From Candidatus Mycobacterium methanotrophicum (GTDB taxonomy: Bacteria; Actinomycetota; Actinomycetes; Mycobacteriales; Mycobacteriaceae), in NCBI RefSeq assembly GCF_023515995.1, contig NZ_CP097320.1, forward strand, positions 186,001-250,000: DNA of 64,000 nt, written 5' to 3'. The first letter of the stretch is position 1. The number at the start of each line of letters is the position of its first letter. A program made the position numbers and the translations under genes. Positions 21,895 through 34,774 of this stretch are shown one piece after another. The notes beneath the pieces were generated by a model. It searched no databases. It was not told the DNA's origin and saw nothing but the letters and a program-made list of their open reading frames with translations.

Positions 21895-23205
21895 CTAGGG
21901 CTGCCACCACGGGCGTAGCGGCAACCCGTCGGCGCCGCGCGCGTCGAGGTTGGCCGCCAGTACATGATGCAGCTGAATGTTGTTGTGCTCGAAGGCTACT
22001 CGCGATGCCGCCATGTACAAGCCCCATACCTTTGCCCTGGCCACGCCGACCTCGTTGACCGCCTCGTCCCAATGCGCATCCAGATTGCGGCACCAGTCCC
22101 GCAACGTCATCGCGTAGTGCGTGCGGAAGTTCTCCGTATGCAGCACCTCGAAACCCGCATCTTGGATGTCCGACGTGATTCGTCCCGATCCGGTCAGTTC
22201 CCCGTCGGGGAAAACGTAACGATCGGTGAAGCTGCTCGCCCGGAAGTGCGCCGTGTTGTTATTGCGGGTGATGCAGTGATTGAGCAGCAAGCCGCCGGTG
22301 CGCAACTTGGACTTGAGGAATCCGAAGTATGCCGGATAGTTCTTGACCCCGATGTGTTCGGTCAATCCGATCGACGACACCGCGTCGAACCCGGTTTCGC
22401 GGACGTCGCGATAGTCGCAGTGGCGCACCTCGGCTAACTCGGTCAGCCCCTCGGCTTCGATGGCCTGCTGGGCCCAGCAGGCCTGCTCTGCCGACAGGGT
22501 CGCCCCGATCGCCCGCACACCGCGGCGCGCGGCATAGCGAACCATCCCGCCCCAACCGCAGCCGACGTCGAGCAGCCGATCGCCCGGCTGCAGCCGCAGC
22601 TTCTCGAAGATCAGCCGGTATTTGTTGTCCTGCGCCTCTTCCAGCGCCGCTTCCGGACGCGGATAGATCGCGCAGGTGTAGGTCATCGACGGACCCAGCA
22701 CCCACTCGTAAAACTTGTTGGAGACGTCGTAGTGGTGATGGATGGCCTCGGCATCACGAGCCTTGCTGTGCCGCAGGCCTTCGGCGATCCGCCGCCAGCG
22801 AGGCAGCGCTTCGAGTGGCGGTGGCGGCGCGGGTACCAGATGCTCAATGCCGACCGAGCGGATGATGCCGGCTAGCAGCCTTGCCGACGGCCTGCTGAAC
22901 TTGACCTTGTCGGCCAGCAATTTGAGCAACTCGTACGGATCGCCGGCAGGCACCCCGCGCGCTTCGAGGTCACCGGAAACATAGGCCCGGGCCAGGCCGA
23001 GTTCGCCGGGAGCGGTGGCCAGGTAGGTGGTGCCGCGGGGCGTGAGCAGGTCCATTCCCAGCACGGCGTCTTCCGGTCCGGCGCAGCTGCCGTCGTAAGC
23101 GGTGAACCGCAGTGACCCTGTAGCGCCGCCGGTGACGAGCGCCAAGATCTCGGCGAGGCTCAACTTGCCTGCCGTGGCCCTCGCGGCTTCCTTGATCGTC
23201 GTCAC
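21895..23205 (-). CDS. SAM-dependent fatty-acyl methyltransferase (cyclopropane synthase family)
   Basis: A 436-residue enzyme of the CFA synthase / mycolic acid methyltransferase superfamily. The SAM-binding loop is LLDVGCGWGGMVRYAA, preceded by AEAIHHHYDVSNKFYEWVLG. Further motifs are TYTCAIYPRPEA, SSIGLTEHIGVKNY and RTHYAMTLRDW. The longer N-terminal domain (about 120 residues) distinguishes it from the short PcaA/MmaA enzymes and groups it with UfaA-type proteins. Its start overlaps the stop of the flavoprotein gene by four bases. This methyltransferase plus FAD-oxidoreductase pairing mirrors genes that make 10-methyl branched (tuberculostearic-type) fatty acids, so it probably methylates a phospholipid acyl chain. 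Confidence 0.85.
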   Translation of the reverse strand: MTTIKEAARATAGKLSLAEILALVTGGATGSLRFTAYDGSCAGPEDAVLGMDLLTPRGTTYLATAPGELGLARAYVSGDLEARGVPAGDPYELLKLLADKVKFSRPSARLLAGIIRSVGIEHLVPAPPPPLEALPRWRRIAEGLRHSKARDAEAIHHHYDVSNKFYEWVLGPSMTYTCAIYPRPEAALEEAQDNKYRLIFEKLRLQPGDRLLDVGCGWGGMVRYAARRGVRAIGATLSAEQACWAQQAIEAEGLTELAEVRHCDYRDVRETGFDAVSSIGLTEHIGVKNYPAYFGFLKSKLRTGGLLLNHCITRNNNTAHFRASSFTDRYVFPDGELTGSGRITSDIQDAGFEVLHTENFRTHYAMTLRDWCRNLDAHWDEAVNEVGVARAKVWGLYMAASRVAFEHNNIQLHHVLAANLDARGADGLPLRPWWQP

Positions 23206-24590
23206 CGCCGTTGCACCGCCTTTGCGTAGAGGTCAAGCAGACGTGAATCCGGGTCGTAGATCTTCTTGACCGTCTCGTAGGTTTCACCGCCGTAAAGCTC
23301 GTCAAACTCGTCCCGGCTATAAAAGGAGTCGGAATACAGCGACTTGTGGCCGTCCAGCGAACTGACCTTCGCTTCGATCAACCGGTTCGTCGCGCCCGGA
23401 AAAGCGCCCATCGGAACCGACGACCAGAACCCGACGTTGACGTAGGTGGAGCCGGGCGGAATCGGATACAGCGGCCAGCCGACCTTGTCGCGTAACCGTA
23501 ACGGGCACAGCCAAATCGGCGTGATCGGCACGGCGTCAAGGAACCACTCCAAAAACTGGGATGTGCGCTCGATCGGCACCTCGATATCCTGCACCACCCG
23601 TTCTCGTAGGGGTCGGCCTGGCAAAAAAACACTGCGCTTCTCGATGCGGTCGGCAATGCCGAAGCGCTGGTCGAAAGCCGCCAACTTCGAGTAGACGCTG
23701 CTGCGCCGGTAGCGCCGAGGCCACCACCGCCGCACTCTGGGGTTCTGTACACCGAAAGACCGCGAGCACCAGAACCAATCGGTGTCCCATCGCCAGAGAT
23801 AGTCGCACGTCGTCAACCGGTCTTCTTTGACGCCGGCGTCGTGCTGGATGGAGCGGTAGTAGATGTCTTGTCCGGTGTAGTCGCTGACTGGGCCGGGGGT
23901 GGCGGTGCGCACGCCGACGCACAAGTAGCTCTCCTCGGCGCCGAACACCACGCCGTCGAGATAGTCGACCGGCACACCGTCGAAGCCACCGGTGTCGATG
24001 ATGCGGTCCATCGCTGCAACCAGATCGGTCAGCGAGTTGAACCGCACGTGCCGCAGCGCCACGAACGGCTTGATTGGTTCTAGTTCGATCCGAAGCCGTG
24101 TCGAGTAGCCCAGTGTGCCATAGGAATTCGGGAATGCCCGGTAGAGGTCGGTATGCTGCCGGGGTGAGACGGTGAGCAATTCGCCGGCGCCGGTCAGAAT
24201 ATCCATCTTCACCACTGACTCGTGGGGTAGGCCGTTGCGGAACGAGGAAGATTCGATGCCCAGCCCGGTGACCGCGCCGCCCAGCGTGATCGTCTTCAAC
24301 TGGGGGACCACCAGCGGCGCCAGACCGTAAGGCAGGGTCGCGGCCACCAGATGCTCGTAGGTGCACATGCCGGCGACATCGGCGGTGCAAGCGTCCGGGT
24401 CGACCGAGATGACGTTCGTCAGGCCCGAGGTGTCCAGTCCGGGCCCGTCGCGTTTCGCGCGGGCGCGAAACAAATTGGAGGTGGGCTTGGCGAGTCGCAC
24501 GGCCACCGTCGCGGGAATCGAACGATAGCTCGCCAGCAACCGCTCGACGCCCGCCGCATGAGCCGCCGGCGCGGCTGCAGGGACTCCCAC
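23202..24590 (-). CDS. FAD-binding oxidoreductase partnered with the methyltransferase
   Basis: A flavoprotein of the vanillyl-alcohol oxidase / DHCR24-like family, about 462 residues from GTG 24590. The FAD-binding PCMH region contains DVAGMCTYEHLVAATLPYGL, VVPQLKTITLGGAVTGLGIESSSFRNG and DILTGAGELLTVSP. The C-terminal half has WLCPLRLRDKVGWPLYPI and VNVGFWSS. The start is uncertain: an in-frame GTG at 24668 adds 26 residues but nearly reaches the divergent gene's ATG at 24686. It is coupled by overlap to the methyltransferase. In tuberculostearate-type pathways the methyltransferase makes a methylene group and the flavoprotein reduces it; here that role is inference. It matches Rv3719 by context. 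Confidence 0.82.
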   Translation of the reverse strand: MGVPAAAPAAHAAGVERLLASYRSIPATVAVRLAKPTSNLFRARAKRDGPGLDTSGLTNVISVDPDACTADVAGMCTYEHLVAATLPYGLAPLVVPQLKTITLGGAVTGLGIESSSFRNGLPHESVVKMDILTGAGELLTVSPRQHTDLYRAFPNSYGTLGYSTRLRIELEPIKPFVALRHVRFNSLTDLVAAMDRIIDTGGFDGVPVDYLDGVVFGAEESYLCVGVRTATPGPVSDYTGQDIYYRSIQHDAGVKEDRLTTCDYLWRWDTDWFWCSRSFGVQNPRVRRWWPRRYRRSSVYSKLAAFDQRFGIADRIEKRSVFLPGRPLRERVVQDIEVPIERTSQFLEWFLDAVPITPIWLCPLRLRDKVGWPLYPIPPGSTYVNVGFWSSVPMGAFPGATNRLIEAKVSSLDGHKSLYSDSFYSRDEFDELYGGETYETVKKIYDPDSRLLDLYAKAVQRR

Positions 24591-24685
24591 CGGATATACG
24601 CTAGTCCCCGATACCGGCCGGCGCAGGAACAGCGAAGCCAGGCATGGCGCCGGCCACAACACCTGCACAGAGGAGTTTTCGCCTG

Positions 24686-25123
24686 ATGGGACACGTCAGT
24701 GCAGCCAGCACCATCTTGATCAACGCCGACCCCGCAACGGTGCTGTCTGCCGTCAGTGACTACCGAGGAGTCCGCCCCAAAATCTTGTCGTCGCACTACC
24801 GCGACTACCAGGTGCTGGAAGGTGGGCAGGGGCAGGGAACTGTCGCCAGCTGGAGGCTGCAGGCGACTAAGTCCCGGGTTCGCGATGTCCGGGCCAACGT
24901 CGACGTCGCCGGCCACGCCGTCATCGAAAAGGACGCCAACTCGACGATGATCACCAACTGGACGGTGGCTCCCGCCGGGCCGGGTTGCAGCGTCACGGTC
25001 ACGACCACGTGGGCGGGAGCCGGTGGCGTGAAGGGCTTCTTCGAGAAGACGTTCGCGCCGCTGGGGCTGAAAAAGATCCAGGGCGAGGTGCTGGCAAACC
25101 TGAAAAAAGAGCTGGAAAGCTAG
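24686..25123 (+). CDS. SRPBCC (START-like) family protein
   Basis: A 145-residue protein of the polyketide-cyclase/START-like fold, a small hydrophobic-cavity domain that binds lipids or aromatic ligands. Typical features are SAASTILINADPATVLSAVSDY at the start, alternating strands through VASWRLQATKSRVRDVRANVDV, and the long C-terminal helix GVKGFFEKTFAPLGLKKIQGEVLANLKKELE. The ATG at 24686 is preceded by GAGGAG at 24671-24676. It diverges from the flavoprotein-methyltransferase pair and may act on related lipids. There is no catalytic signature. Position matches Rv3718c. Confidence 0.8.
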   Translation: MGHVSAASTILINADPATVLSAVSDYRGVRPKILSSHYRDYQVLEGGQGQGTVASWRLQATKSRVRDVRANVDVAGHAVIEKDANSTMITNWTVAPAGPGCSVTVTTTWAGAGGVKGFFEKTFAPLGLKKIQGEVLANLKKELES

Positions 25124-25136
25124 CCGGGCAATCGGC

Positions 25137-25901
25137 CTAGCGGGCTTGACCTTGGCTGCCCAAATAGCCGGCGATGCCCCTGACCACGGCGTCGGCATAT
25201 TTCTGCCGGCCCTCCGGCGTTTCCATCAGCGCAGAGTCGGCCGGGTTCTTCATGTTGCCGCACTCGACCAGGACCGACGGATACTGCGCCAGGTTCAGCC
25301 CGGCCAGGTCCGAACGCCCGTACAAACCGTCCTGGCCGATGTAGTTAGCCGGCGGAATGCCTGACGCCTGCATTTGGTCCCGCATGACCCGGGCGAACTG
25401 CACCGACGGGCCTGCCTGCGTTTGGTTGAGCGGCGGCGCCGAGTAGTTCACGTGAAATCCGCGACCGTTCGGCGGACCGCCGTCGGCGTGGATGGACACG
25501 ACCGCGTTCGGGTGTAAAGCGTTGGCCATCTCGGCGCGCTGGTCGACGCACGGGCCCAGCGCGTCGTCGTTGCCCCGGGACATCGCCGTGCGTGCTCCGA
25601 GCGCGTTGAGTTCGGCGCGGATCCGCAGCGCAGTGTCCCAGGCGAAGGTGTGCTCCGGATAGCCGTCGTTGGTTGAGGTCCCACTGGCCTGGCAGTCCTT
25701 GGTGCCGCCGCGACCGGTGGGCACCTGACGGCTGATTGATGCGTCGTTGGCGCCGTTGTGTCCGGGGTCGAGGAACACGATCATGCCGGCGACGTTGCCG
25801 GGGGCCGCGACGGCTGCCGGCGAAGTGGCGGTGGCAGTCACGGCGGTCACAGTGCCGACGGCTATCGCGGCGCCGACACGCAGGCGATCTCGTACACGCA
25901 C
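25137..25901 (-). CDS. ami1: Zinc-dependent N-acetylmuramoyl-L-alanine amidase
   Basis: A 254-residue secreted amidase that cleaves the bond between N-acetylmuramic acid and L-alanine in peptidoglycan, acting in septum resolution and wall turnover. A signal peptide covers about residues 1-33 (ending AAVAAP). Zinc ligands are H48 (FLDPGHNG), E83 (YPEHTFA) and H138 (SIHADGG); E213 (VECGNMKN) is the catalytic glutamate. The spacing between these four equals that of M. tuberculosis Ami1 (Rv3717). Two cysteines (KDCQAS, GPCVDQ) can form a disulfide. There is no wall-binding domain. Confidence 0.93.
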   Translation of the reverse strand: MRVRDRLRVGAAIAVGTVTAVTATATSPAAVAAPGNVAGMIVFLDPGHNGANDASISRQVPTGRGGTKDCQASGTSTNDGYPEHTFAWDTALRIRAELNALGARTAMSRGNDDALGPCVDQRAEMANALHPNAVVSIHADGGPPNGRGFHVNYSAPPLNQTQAGPSVQFARVMRDQMQASGIPPANYIGQDGLYGRSDLAGLNLAQYPSVLVECGNMKNPADSALMETPEGRQKYADAVVRGIAGYLGSQGQAR

Positions 25902-25999
25902 GCCGTCACCGTAGCCTGCCGCCGTCTAGGCTGGAAGCTCCGACCCGCCCGTGAGCCTTGGGCGAAACCGAGCCGAGACCAAGATGCAAGGGGACCGTC

Positions 26000-26335
26000 A
26001 TGCAACCCGGAGGCCCGCCCGACATGTCGGGCTTACTCGCCCAGGCGCAGCAGATGCAGCAACAGCTGATGGCTGCCCAGCAGCGCCTCGCCAACGCCGA
26101 GGTGCGCGGAAAAGCCGGCAACGGCCTGGTCGAGGTGACCGTCAAGGGCAGCGGGGAGGTCGTGGCGGTGAAGATCGATCCCAAAGTCGTCGACCCAGAC
26201 GATGTCGAGACGCTGCAGGACTTGATCGTCGGCGCGCTCACCGACGCGTCGGCGCAGGTCACCGCGATGGCGCAGGAGCAGCTGGGTCCGCTGGCCGGCG
26301 GCATGGGCGGCGCGCTGGGCATGCCGGAGTCCTGA
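26000..26335 (+). CDS. ebfC: YbaB/EbfC-family DNA-binding protein
   Basis: A 111-residue nucleoid-associated protein. The N-terminal helix is Gln/Met-rich ([24 protein letters not shown]), followed by the central sheet [21 protein letters not shown] and the C-terminal helix. A Met/Gly-rich tail ends the protein. ATG 26000 is preceded by AAGGGGACC; the in-frame ATG at 25958 lacks such a site and gives residues foreign to the family. Only one base separates its stop from recR, and the pair is usually cotranscribed with dnaX in other bacteria. Confidence 0.93.
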   Translation: MQPGGPPDMSGLLAQAQQMQQQLMAAQQRLANAEVRGKAGNGLVEVTVKGSGEVVAVKIDPKVVDPDDVETLQDLIVGALTDASAQVTAMAQEQLGPLAGGMGGALGMPES

Positions 26336-26336
26336 C

Positions 26337-26948
26337 TTGTTCGAGGGGCCCGTTCAAGATCTGATCGACGAGCTCGGCAAGCTGCCGGGGATCGGGCCGA
26401 AGAGCGCGCAGCGCATCGCCTTTCATTTGCTGTCCGTCGAACCGCCTGATATCGACAGGCTCACCGCGGTGCTGGCCAAAGTCCGTGACGGCGTGCGGTT
26501 TTGCGCGGTATGCGGAAATGTCTCCGACGACGAGCGTTGCCGGATCTGCGCCGACCCGCGCCGGGACGGCACGCAGGTCTGCGTCGTCGAGGAGCCCAAG
26601 GACATCCAAGCCGTCGAGCGCACCCGCGAATTTCGCGGCCGCTACCACGTTCTTGGTGGGGCACTCGATCCGCTGTCCGGAGTCGGTCCCGAGCAATTGC
26701 GCATCCGCGAGCTGTTGAACCGGATCGGTCAGCAGGTCGACGGGGTCGACATCACCGAGGTGATCATCGCGACCGACCCCAACACCGAAGGCGAGGCGAC
26801 CGCCACCTACTTAGTCCGCATGCTGCGCGACATTCCCGGCCTGGTCGTTACGCGGATCGCTTCCGGGCTGCCGATGGGCGGTGACCTGGAATTCGCCGAC
26901 GAGCTGACGCTGGGCCGCGCGCTGACCGGCCGCCGCGCGATGGTCTGA
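26337..26948 (+). CDS. recR: Recombination mediator RecR
   Basis: A 203-residue RecFOR-pathway protein that helps load RecA on gapped DNA. The order is the helix-hairpin-helix ([20 protein letters not shown]), a zinc finger with C56, C59, C68 and C71, then the Toprim domain starting [28 protein letters not shown] and ending in the [16 protein letters not shown] motif. It starts with TTG at 26337, one base after the ebfC stop; this is the only start that gives the standard N-terminus. A strong hairpin follows the stop. Confidence 0.95.
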   Translation: MFEGPVQDLIDELGKLPGIGPKSAQRIAFHLLSVEPPDIDRLTAVLAKVRDGVRFCAVCGNVSDDERCRICADPRRDGTQVCVVEEPKDIQAVERTREFRGRYHVLGGALDPLSGVGPEQLRIRELLNRIGQQVDGVDITEVIIATDPNTEGEATATYLVRMLRDIPGLVVTRIASGLPMGGDLEFADELTLGRALTGRRAMV

Positions 26949-26951
26949 CAG

Positions 26952-27017
26952 GCCGCGAGATTGCGTCCAGGGCTGTTGATGCGGCACTGACTACAACCCT
27001 GTGTGCAATCTCGCGGC
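26952..27017. terminator. Bidirectional terminator-like hairpin between recR and gatD
   Basis: GCCGCGAGATTGC (26952-26964) pairs perfectly with GCAATCTCGCGGC (27005-27017), with a second inner stem CAGGGCTGT / ACAACCCTG. It sits between convergent genes. There is no U-run on either strand, common for mycobacterial terminators. The GCGAG start recurs in the glpK/padR hairpin. Confidence 0.6.
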
Positions 27018-27038
27018 GTAAGTCCTAGCCGGGCTTCG

Positions 27039-27743
27039 CTAGGCCCGCAGCCGCTCGCGGCGCAACAGGTCTACCTCGGGCAGCTCCAGCGGCGCCAGCT
27101 CACCCACCACCTTGCTCAGCAGCAGATCGGCTAGCTCCGGATTACGGGCCAAGCAGGGCCCGTGCATATAGGTGGTGATGACGCTGCCCTGCACCGCGCC
27201 GTCGAAGCCGTCGCCGGCGCGGTTGCCGGCCCCCTTCTTCACGGCGCCCAGCGGCGACGCCGAATCACCGAGCACCGTGCCGCCGCGATGGTTCTCGAAA
27301 CCTGTCAGCGGTTGCGTCAACCCGGCCAGCAACGGCGTGCTGACCACCTCCCCGATCGTTCGCATCGGCTGCGGCGAGGTGGTCACGTCGAGCAGACCCA
27401 CGCCGTCGACCCGTTCACCCGCCGACGTCTCATACCACTGGCCGAGCACCTGGATGGCCGCGCAGATCGCCAGCACCGGTGCGCCGCGGGCCACCGCGCG
27501 CTGCAATCCCGGGTGGCTGATCAGATGCCTGGTCGCCAGCCGCTGCGCATAGTCCTCGGCCCCGCCCAGCGTGTAGAGGTCGAGGCTGTCGGGCACCGCG
27601 TCGGCCAGCGTGACCTCGACGATCTCGGCGGCGATGCCGCGCAGCCGCAGGCGTTGCCGCAGCACCGCCGCATTTCCGCCGTCGCCGTACGTGCCCATCA
27701 CGTCGGGCAGCACTAGCCCGATTCGCACCGCCGAGTCATCCAT
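27039..27743 (-). CDS. gatD: Lipid II isoglutaminyl synthase glutaminase subunit
   Basis: A 234-residue class I-like (CobB/CobQ type) glutamine amidotransferase that frees ammonia for amidating D-isoglutamate in lipid II. The catalytic cysteine is C94 in VLAICAAIQVLG, and the histidine lies in TTYMHGPCLARNPELAD. The start MDDSAVRIGLVLPDVMGTYGDGGN at 27743 is family-typical; the upstream in-frame extension reads out of murT. The ATG overlaps the last eight bases of murT, a tight coupling for two subunits of one complex. Confidence 0.9.
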   Translation of the reverse strand: MDDSAVRIGLVLPDVMGTYGDGGNAAVLRQRLRLRGIAAEIVEVTLADAVPDSLDLYTLGGAEDYAQRLATRHLISHPGLQRAVARGAPVLAICAAIQVLGQWYETSAGERVDGVGLLDVTTSPQPMRTIGEVVSTPLLAGLTQPLTGFENHRGGTVLGDSASPLGAVKKGAGNRAGDGFDGAVQGSVITTYMHGPCLARNPELADLLLSKVVGELAPLELPEVDLLRRERLRA

Positions 27744-28974
27744 CACGAGCCAGTCTGCGCTGCAACTGCAGGAACGCGGTGTAGTTGGCGACGACCTCGA
27801 CGGATCCGGGCGGACGCGACGCGATGGCCGCCAGCGTGTCATGCACCAGGGTGTGTTTGACGTCGGCGTACCCCAACCGCACCGCCAGGTCGGTTCCGCG
27901 TTCGCCGGCGGCTACCACCGGAACACCGTCGAACTGCTCGAAGCGCACGTCCCAAAGCCACGACAGATCTTCGCCGTCGGGCACCTGCCCGTTGACCGAG
28001 ATCACCACGCCGGCCGCGTCCTTGTCCACCATCGACAGCGCTTCCTGCCATCCGGCGGGATTCTTGGCCAGCAGCATCCGCACCGTGTGCGCGCCGACGC
28101 GCATCGTGCGGTAGCGCCCGGCGACCTCGTCGACCGAGGACACCGCGGTCACCGCGGCTGCCGGGTCGGCGCCCATCGCGACCGCGGCGGCCACCGCCTG
28201 GGCGGCATTGCCGCGGTTCACCGAGCCGGGCAGCGCCAGCCGCATCGGCAGTGCCAGCCCGTCGGGCCCGTGGAGCATGTCCCCAGACTCTTTGTCGAAC
28301 CACCAGTGCGGGCTGGGCCGTTTGAAGTCGGCCCCGGTGGAATACCAGTGGCCCTGATCGCGAACGATCACCTCGCCGCTGCGTGGGCAGCTGACCGAGT
28401 CGGCGGCCCAGCCACCGCCGGCGGCCACCCACACCACGTTGGCGCTGTCGTAGGCGGCCGAGGTCATCAACACGTCATCGCAGTTGGCGACGACGACGGC
28501 CTGCGGGTGTCGGGCCAGTCCGGCCCGCAGCCTGCGCTCGATCACGTTGGTTTCCCCGACCCGGTCCAGCTGGTCACGAGACAGGTTGAGCAGGACGATC
28601 ACGGCGGGCTCGATCGCGTCGGCGACGTGCGGCACGTGCATTTCGTCGACCTCGAGGACGGCCAACGCGGCGTCGCGGTCAGCGGCCAGCGCGGCCACCA
28701 GCCCGGCGTCCATATTGGCGCCTTCGCCGTTGGTGGCCACCGATCCCAGCGTTCCCAGCGCTGCCGCGGTCATTCGGGTGGTCGTCGATTTGCCGTTGGT
28801 TCCGGTGACGACGACGCTGCGCCGGCCGGTGCCGAGCTGGCGCAGAATCGAACGATCCAGCGTCATGGCCACCAGGCCGCCGATCATCGCGCCTGCCCCT
28901 CGGCCGGTCACCCGTGAGACCCATCGCGCGCCGGCTCCGGCGGCGAGAGCCAGGCGCCCTCGGGTGGTGATCAC
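27736..28974 (-). CDS. murT: Lipid II isoglutaminyl synthase ligase subunit
   Basis: A 412-residue Mur-ligase-family enzyme that activates the D-glutamate alpha-carboxyl of lipid II and accepts ammonia from GatD, giving D-isoglutamine. The ATP loop is GTNGKSTTT (58-66), with EVDEMHVP and LLNLSRDQLDR in the central domain. In Gram-positive relatives a four-cysteine zinc ribbon sits in the middle; here the segment reads CPRSG ... HWYSTGADFKRP, leaving only C196 of the expected set, so zinc binding is doubtful. The C-terminal DUF1727 domain is present (DLSWLWDVRFEQ). Confidence 0.9.
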   Translation of the reverse strand: MITTRGRLALAAGAGARWVSRVTGRGAGAMIGGLVAMTLDRSILRQLGTGRRSVVVTGTNGKSTTTRMTAAALGTLGSVATNGEGANMDAGLVAALAADRDAALAVLEVDEMHVPHVADAIEPAVIVLLNLSRDQLDRVGETNVIERRLRAGLARHPQAVVVANCDDVLMTSAAYDSANVVWVAAGGGWAADSVSCPRSGEVIVRDQGHWYSTGADFKRPSPHWWFDKESGDMLHGPDGLALPMRLALPGSVNRGNAAQAVAAAVAMGADPAAAVTAVSSVDEVAGRYRTMRVGAHTVRMLLAKNPAGWQEALSMVDKDAAGVVISVNGQVPDGEDLSWLWDVRFEQFDGVPVVAAGERGTDLAVRLGYADVKHTLVHDTLAAIASRPPGSVEVVANYTAFLQLQRRLARDG

Positions 28975-29103
28975 CCGGGTGAGTTTAGGGCGATCGCAAG
29001 CTCGGTGCTTTCCCGAGCGCAGCGGGTCGGCCTCGTCGAATGAAGTTCACGACACGACGCGCACCGACCCGGCGATGTCGGCTCGACGTGCCATCCTCCA
29101 TTT

Positions 29104-30120
29104 ATGCCCGACAACCCGGTGGCAACCCCGACGACGACGGGCTGGGGCCGTCCGGCTTCAGACCCCGACGCGGGATGGGCCGTCATCGACGTCGAAACCT
29201 CGGGCTTCAGACCGGGCAGCGCGCGGGTCATCAGCCTCGCGCTGCTGGCTCTGGACGCCGACGGCCAAGTGGAGCAATCCGCGGTCAGCCTGCTCAATCC
29301 GGGTGTCGATCCAGGGCCCACCCACGTTCACGGCCTGACCACTGCGATGCTCGAGGACCAGCCGCAGTTCGCCGACATCGTCGGCGATGTCGTCAAGTTA
29401 TTGCGCGGCCGCACGCTGGTCGCGCACAACGTTGCGTTCGACTATTCCTTCCTCACCGCGGAGGCTGAGATGGCCGACGTCGAACTGCCGATCGACACCG
29501 TGATGTGCACGGTTGAGCTGGCGCGGCGGTTGGAACTGGGTATCGACAACCTGCGATTGGAGACCTTGGCCGCGCACTGGGGGGTGACTCGACGACGCCC
29601 GCATGATGCGTTCGATGACGCCGTGGTGTTGACCGGCGTGCTCGCGGCCGCGCTGGAGCACGCCCGCGAACGCGACGTCTGGCTACCCGTACGCCCGGTC
29701 ACGCGCCGGCGTTGGCCCAGCGGCAGAGTCACCCACGAGGAGCTGCGACCCCTGAAGATGCTGGCGTCCCGGATGCCGTGCCCTTATCTGAACCCCGGCC
29801 CGTATGTCCGCGGCAGGCCGCTGGTGCAGGGCATGCGGGTCGCGCTGGCAGCCGAGGTGGAACGGACGCACGAGGAGCTGGTCGAGCGCATCCTGCACGC
29901 CGGGTTGGCCTACGCCGATGCTGTTGACCGAGAAACCTCGCTGGTGATCTGCAACGACTCCCGTCCGGCACACGGCAAGGGCTATCTGGCTCGCGAGTTG
30001 GGCGTGCCCGTCGTTTCCGACGCGAACTTCATGGATTGCGTTGCGACGGTGGCCAGCGGCACCGGTGTCGCGGAGTTCATCGACACCGCCCACGCGGGCG
30101 AGCAGTGCGCGCTCTTTTAA
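29104..30120 (+). CDS. DnaQ-like 3'-5' exonuclease with BRCT domain
   Basis: A 338-residue protein. Residues about 20-190 form a DEDDh exonuclease: AVIDVETSGF (Asp and Glu), HNVAFDYSFL (second Asp) and RRPHDAFDDAVV (His and final Asp). The C-terminal 90 residues, ending GKGYLARELGVPVVSDANFMDCV, form a BRCT domain like that of the ligase LigA. Such proteins act in repair or as a proofreading-type nuclease. The context matches Rv3711c. It starts with ATG 29104, and its stop lies five bases from the convergent leuA stop. Confidence 0.88.
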   Translation: MPDNPVATPTTTGWGRPASDPDAGWAVIDVETSGFRPGSARVISLALLALDADGQVEQSAVSLLNPGVDPGPTHVHGLTTAMLEDQPQFADIVGDVVKLLRGRTLVAHNVAFDYSFLTAEAEMADVELPIDTVMCTVELARRLELGIDNLRLETLAAHWGVTRRRPHDAFDDAVVLTGVLAAALEHARERDVWLPVRPVTRRRWPSGRVTHEELRPLKMLASRMPCPYLNPGPYVRGRPLVQGMRVALAAEVERTHEELVERILHAGLAYADAVDRETSLVICNDSRPAHGKGYLARELGVPVVSDANFMDCVATVASGTGVAEFIDTAHAGEQCALF

Positions 30121-30125
30121 AGAAT

Positions 30126-32279
<2,154 letters not shown>

Positions 32280-32449
32280 TCAAATGCTGGTGAAGCGTGG
32301 TCGAGCATTGTGTGTTCCGGCGGCCGGCTACGGTGCATGGGCCGCATCGTCGCCCGTCCGATCCACGTATTCTGTTTTCGACCCAACCCTCGCGATGCGC
32401 AGGAACTCCCCGGCCGCAAGCAGGCGGACAGGGCTTAGAAGGGATCTAA

Positions 32450-34767
<2,318 letters not shown>

Positions 34768-34774
34768 TCCGCAG

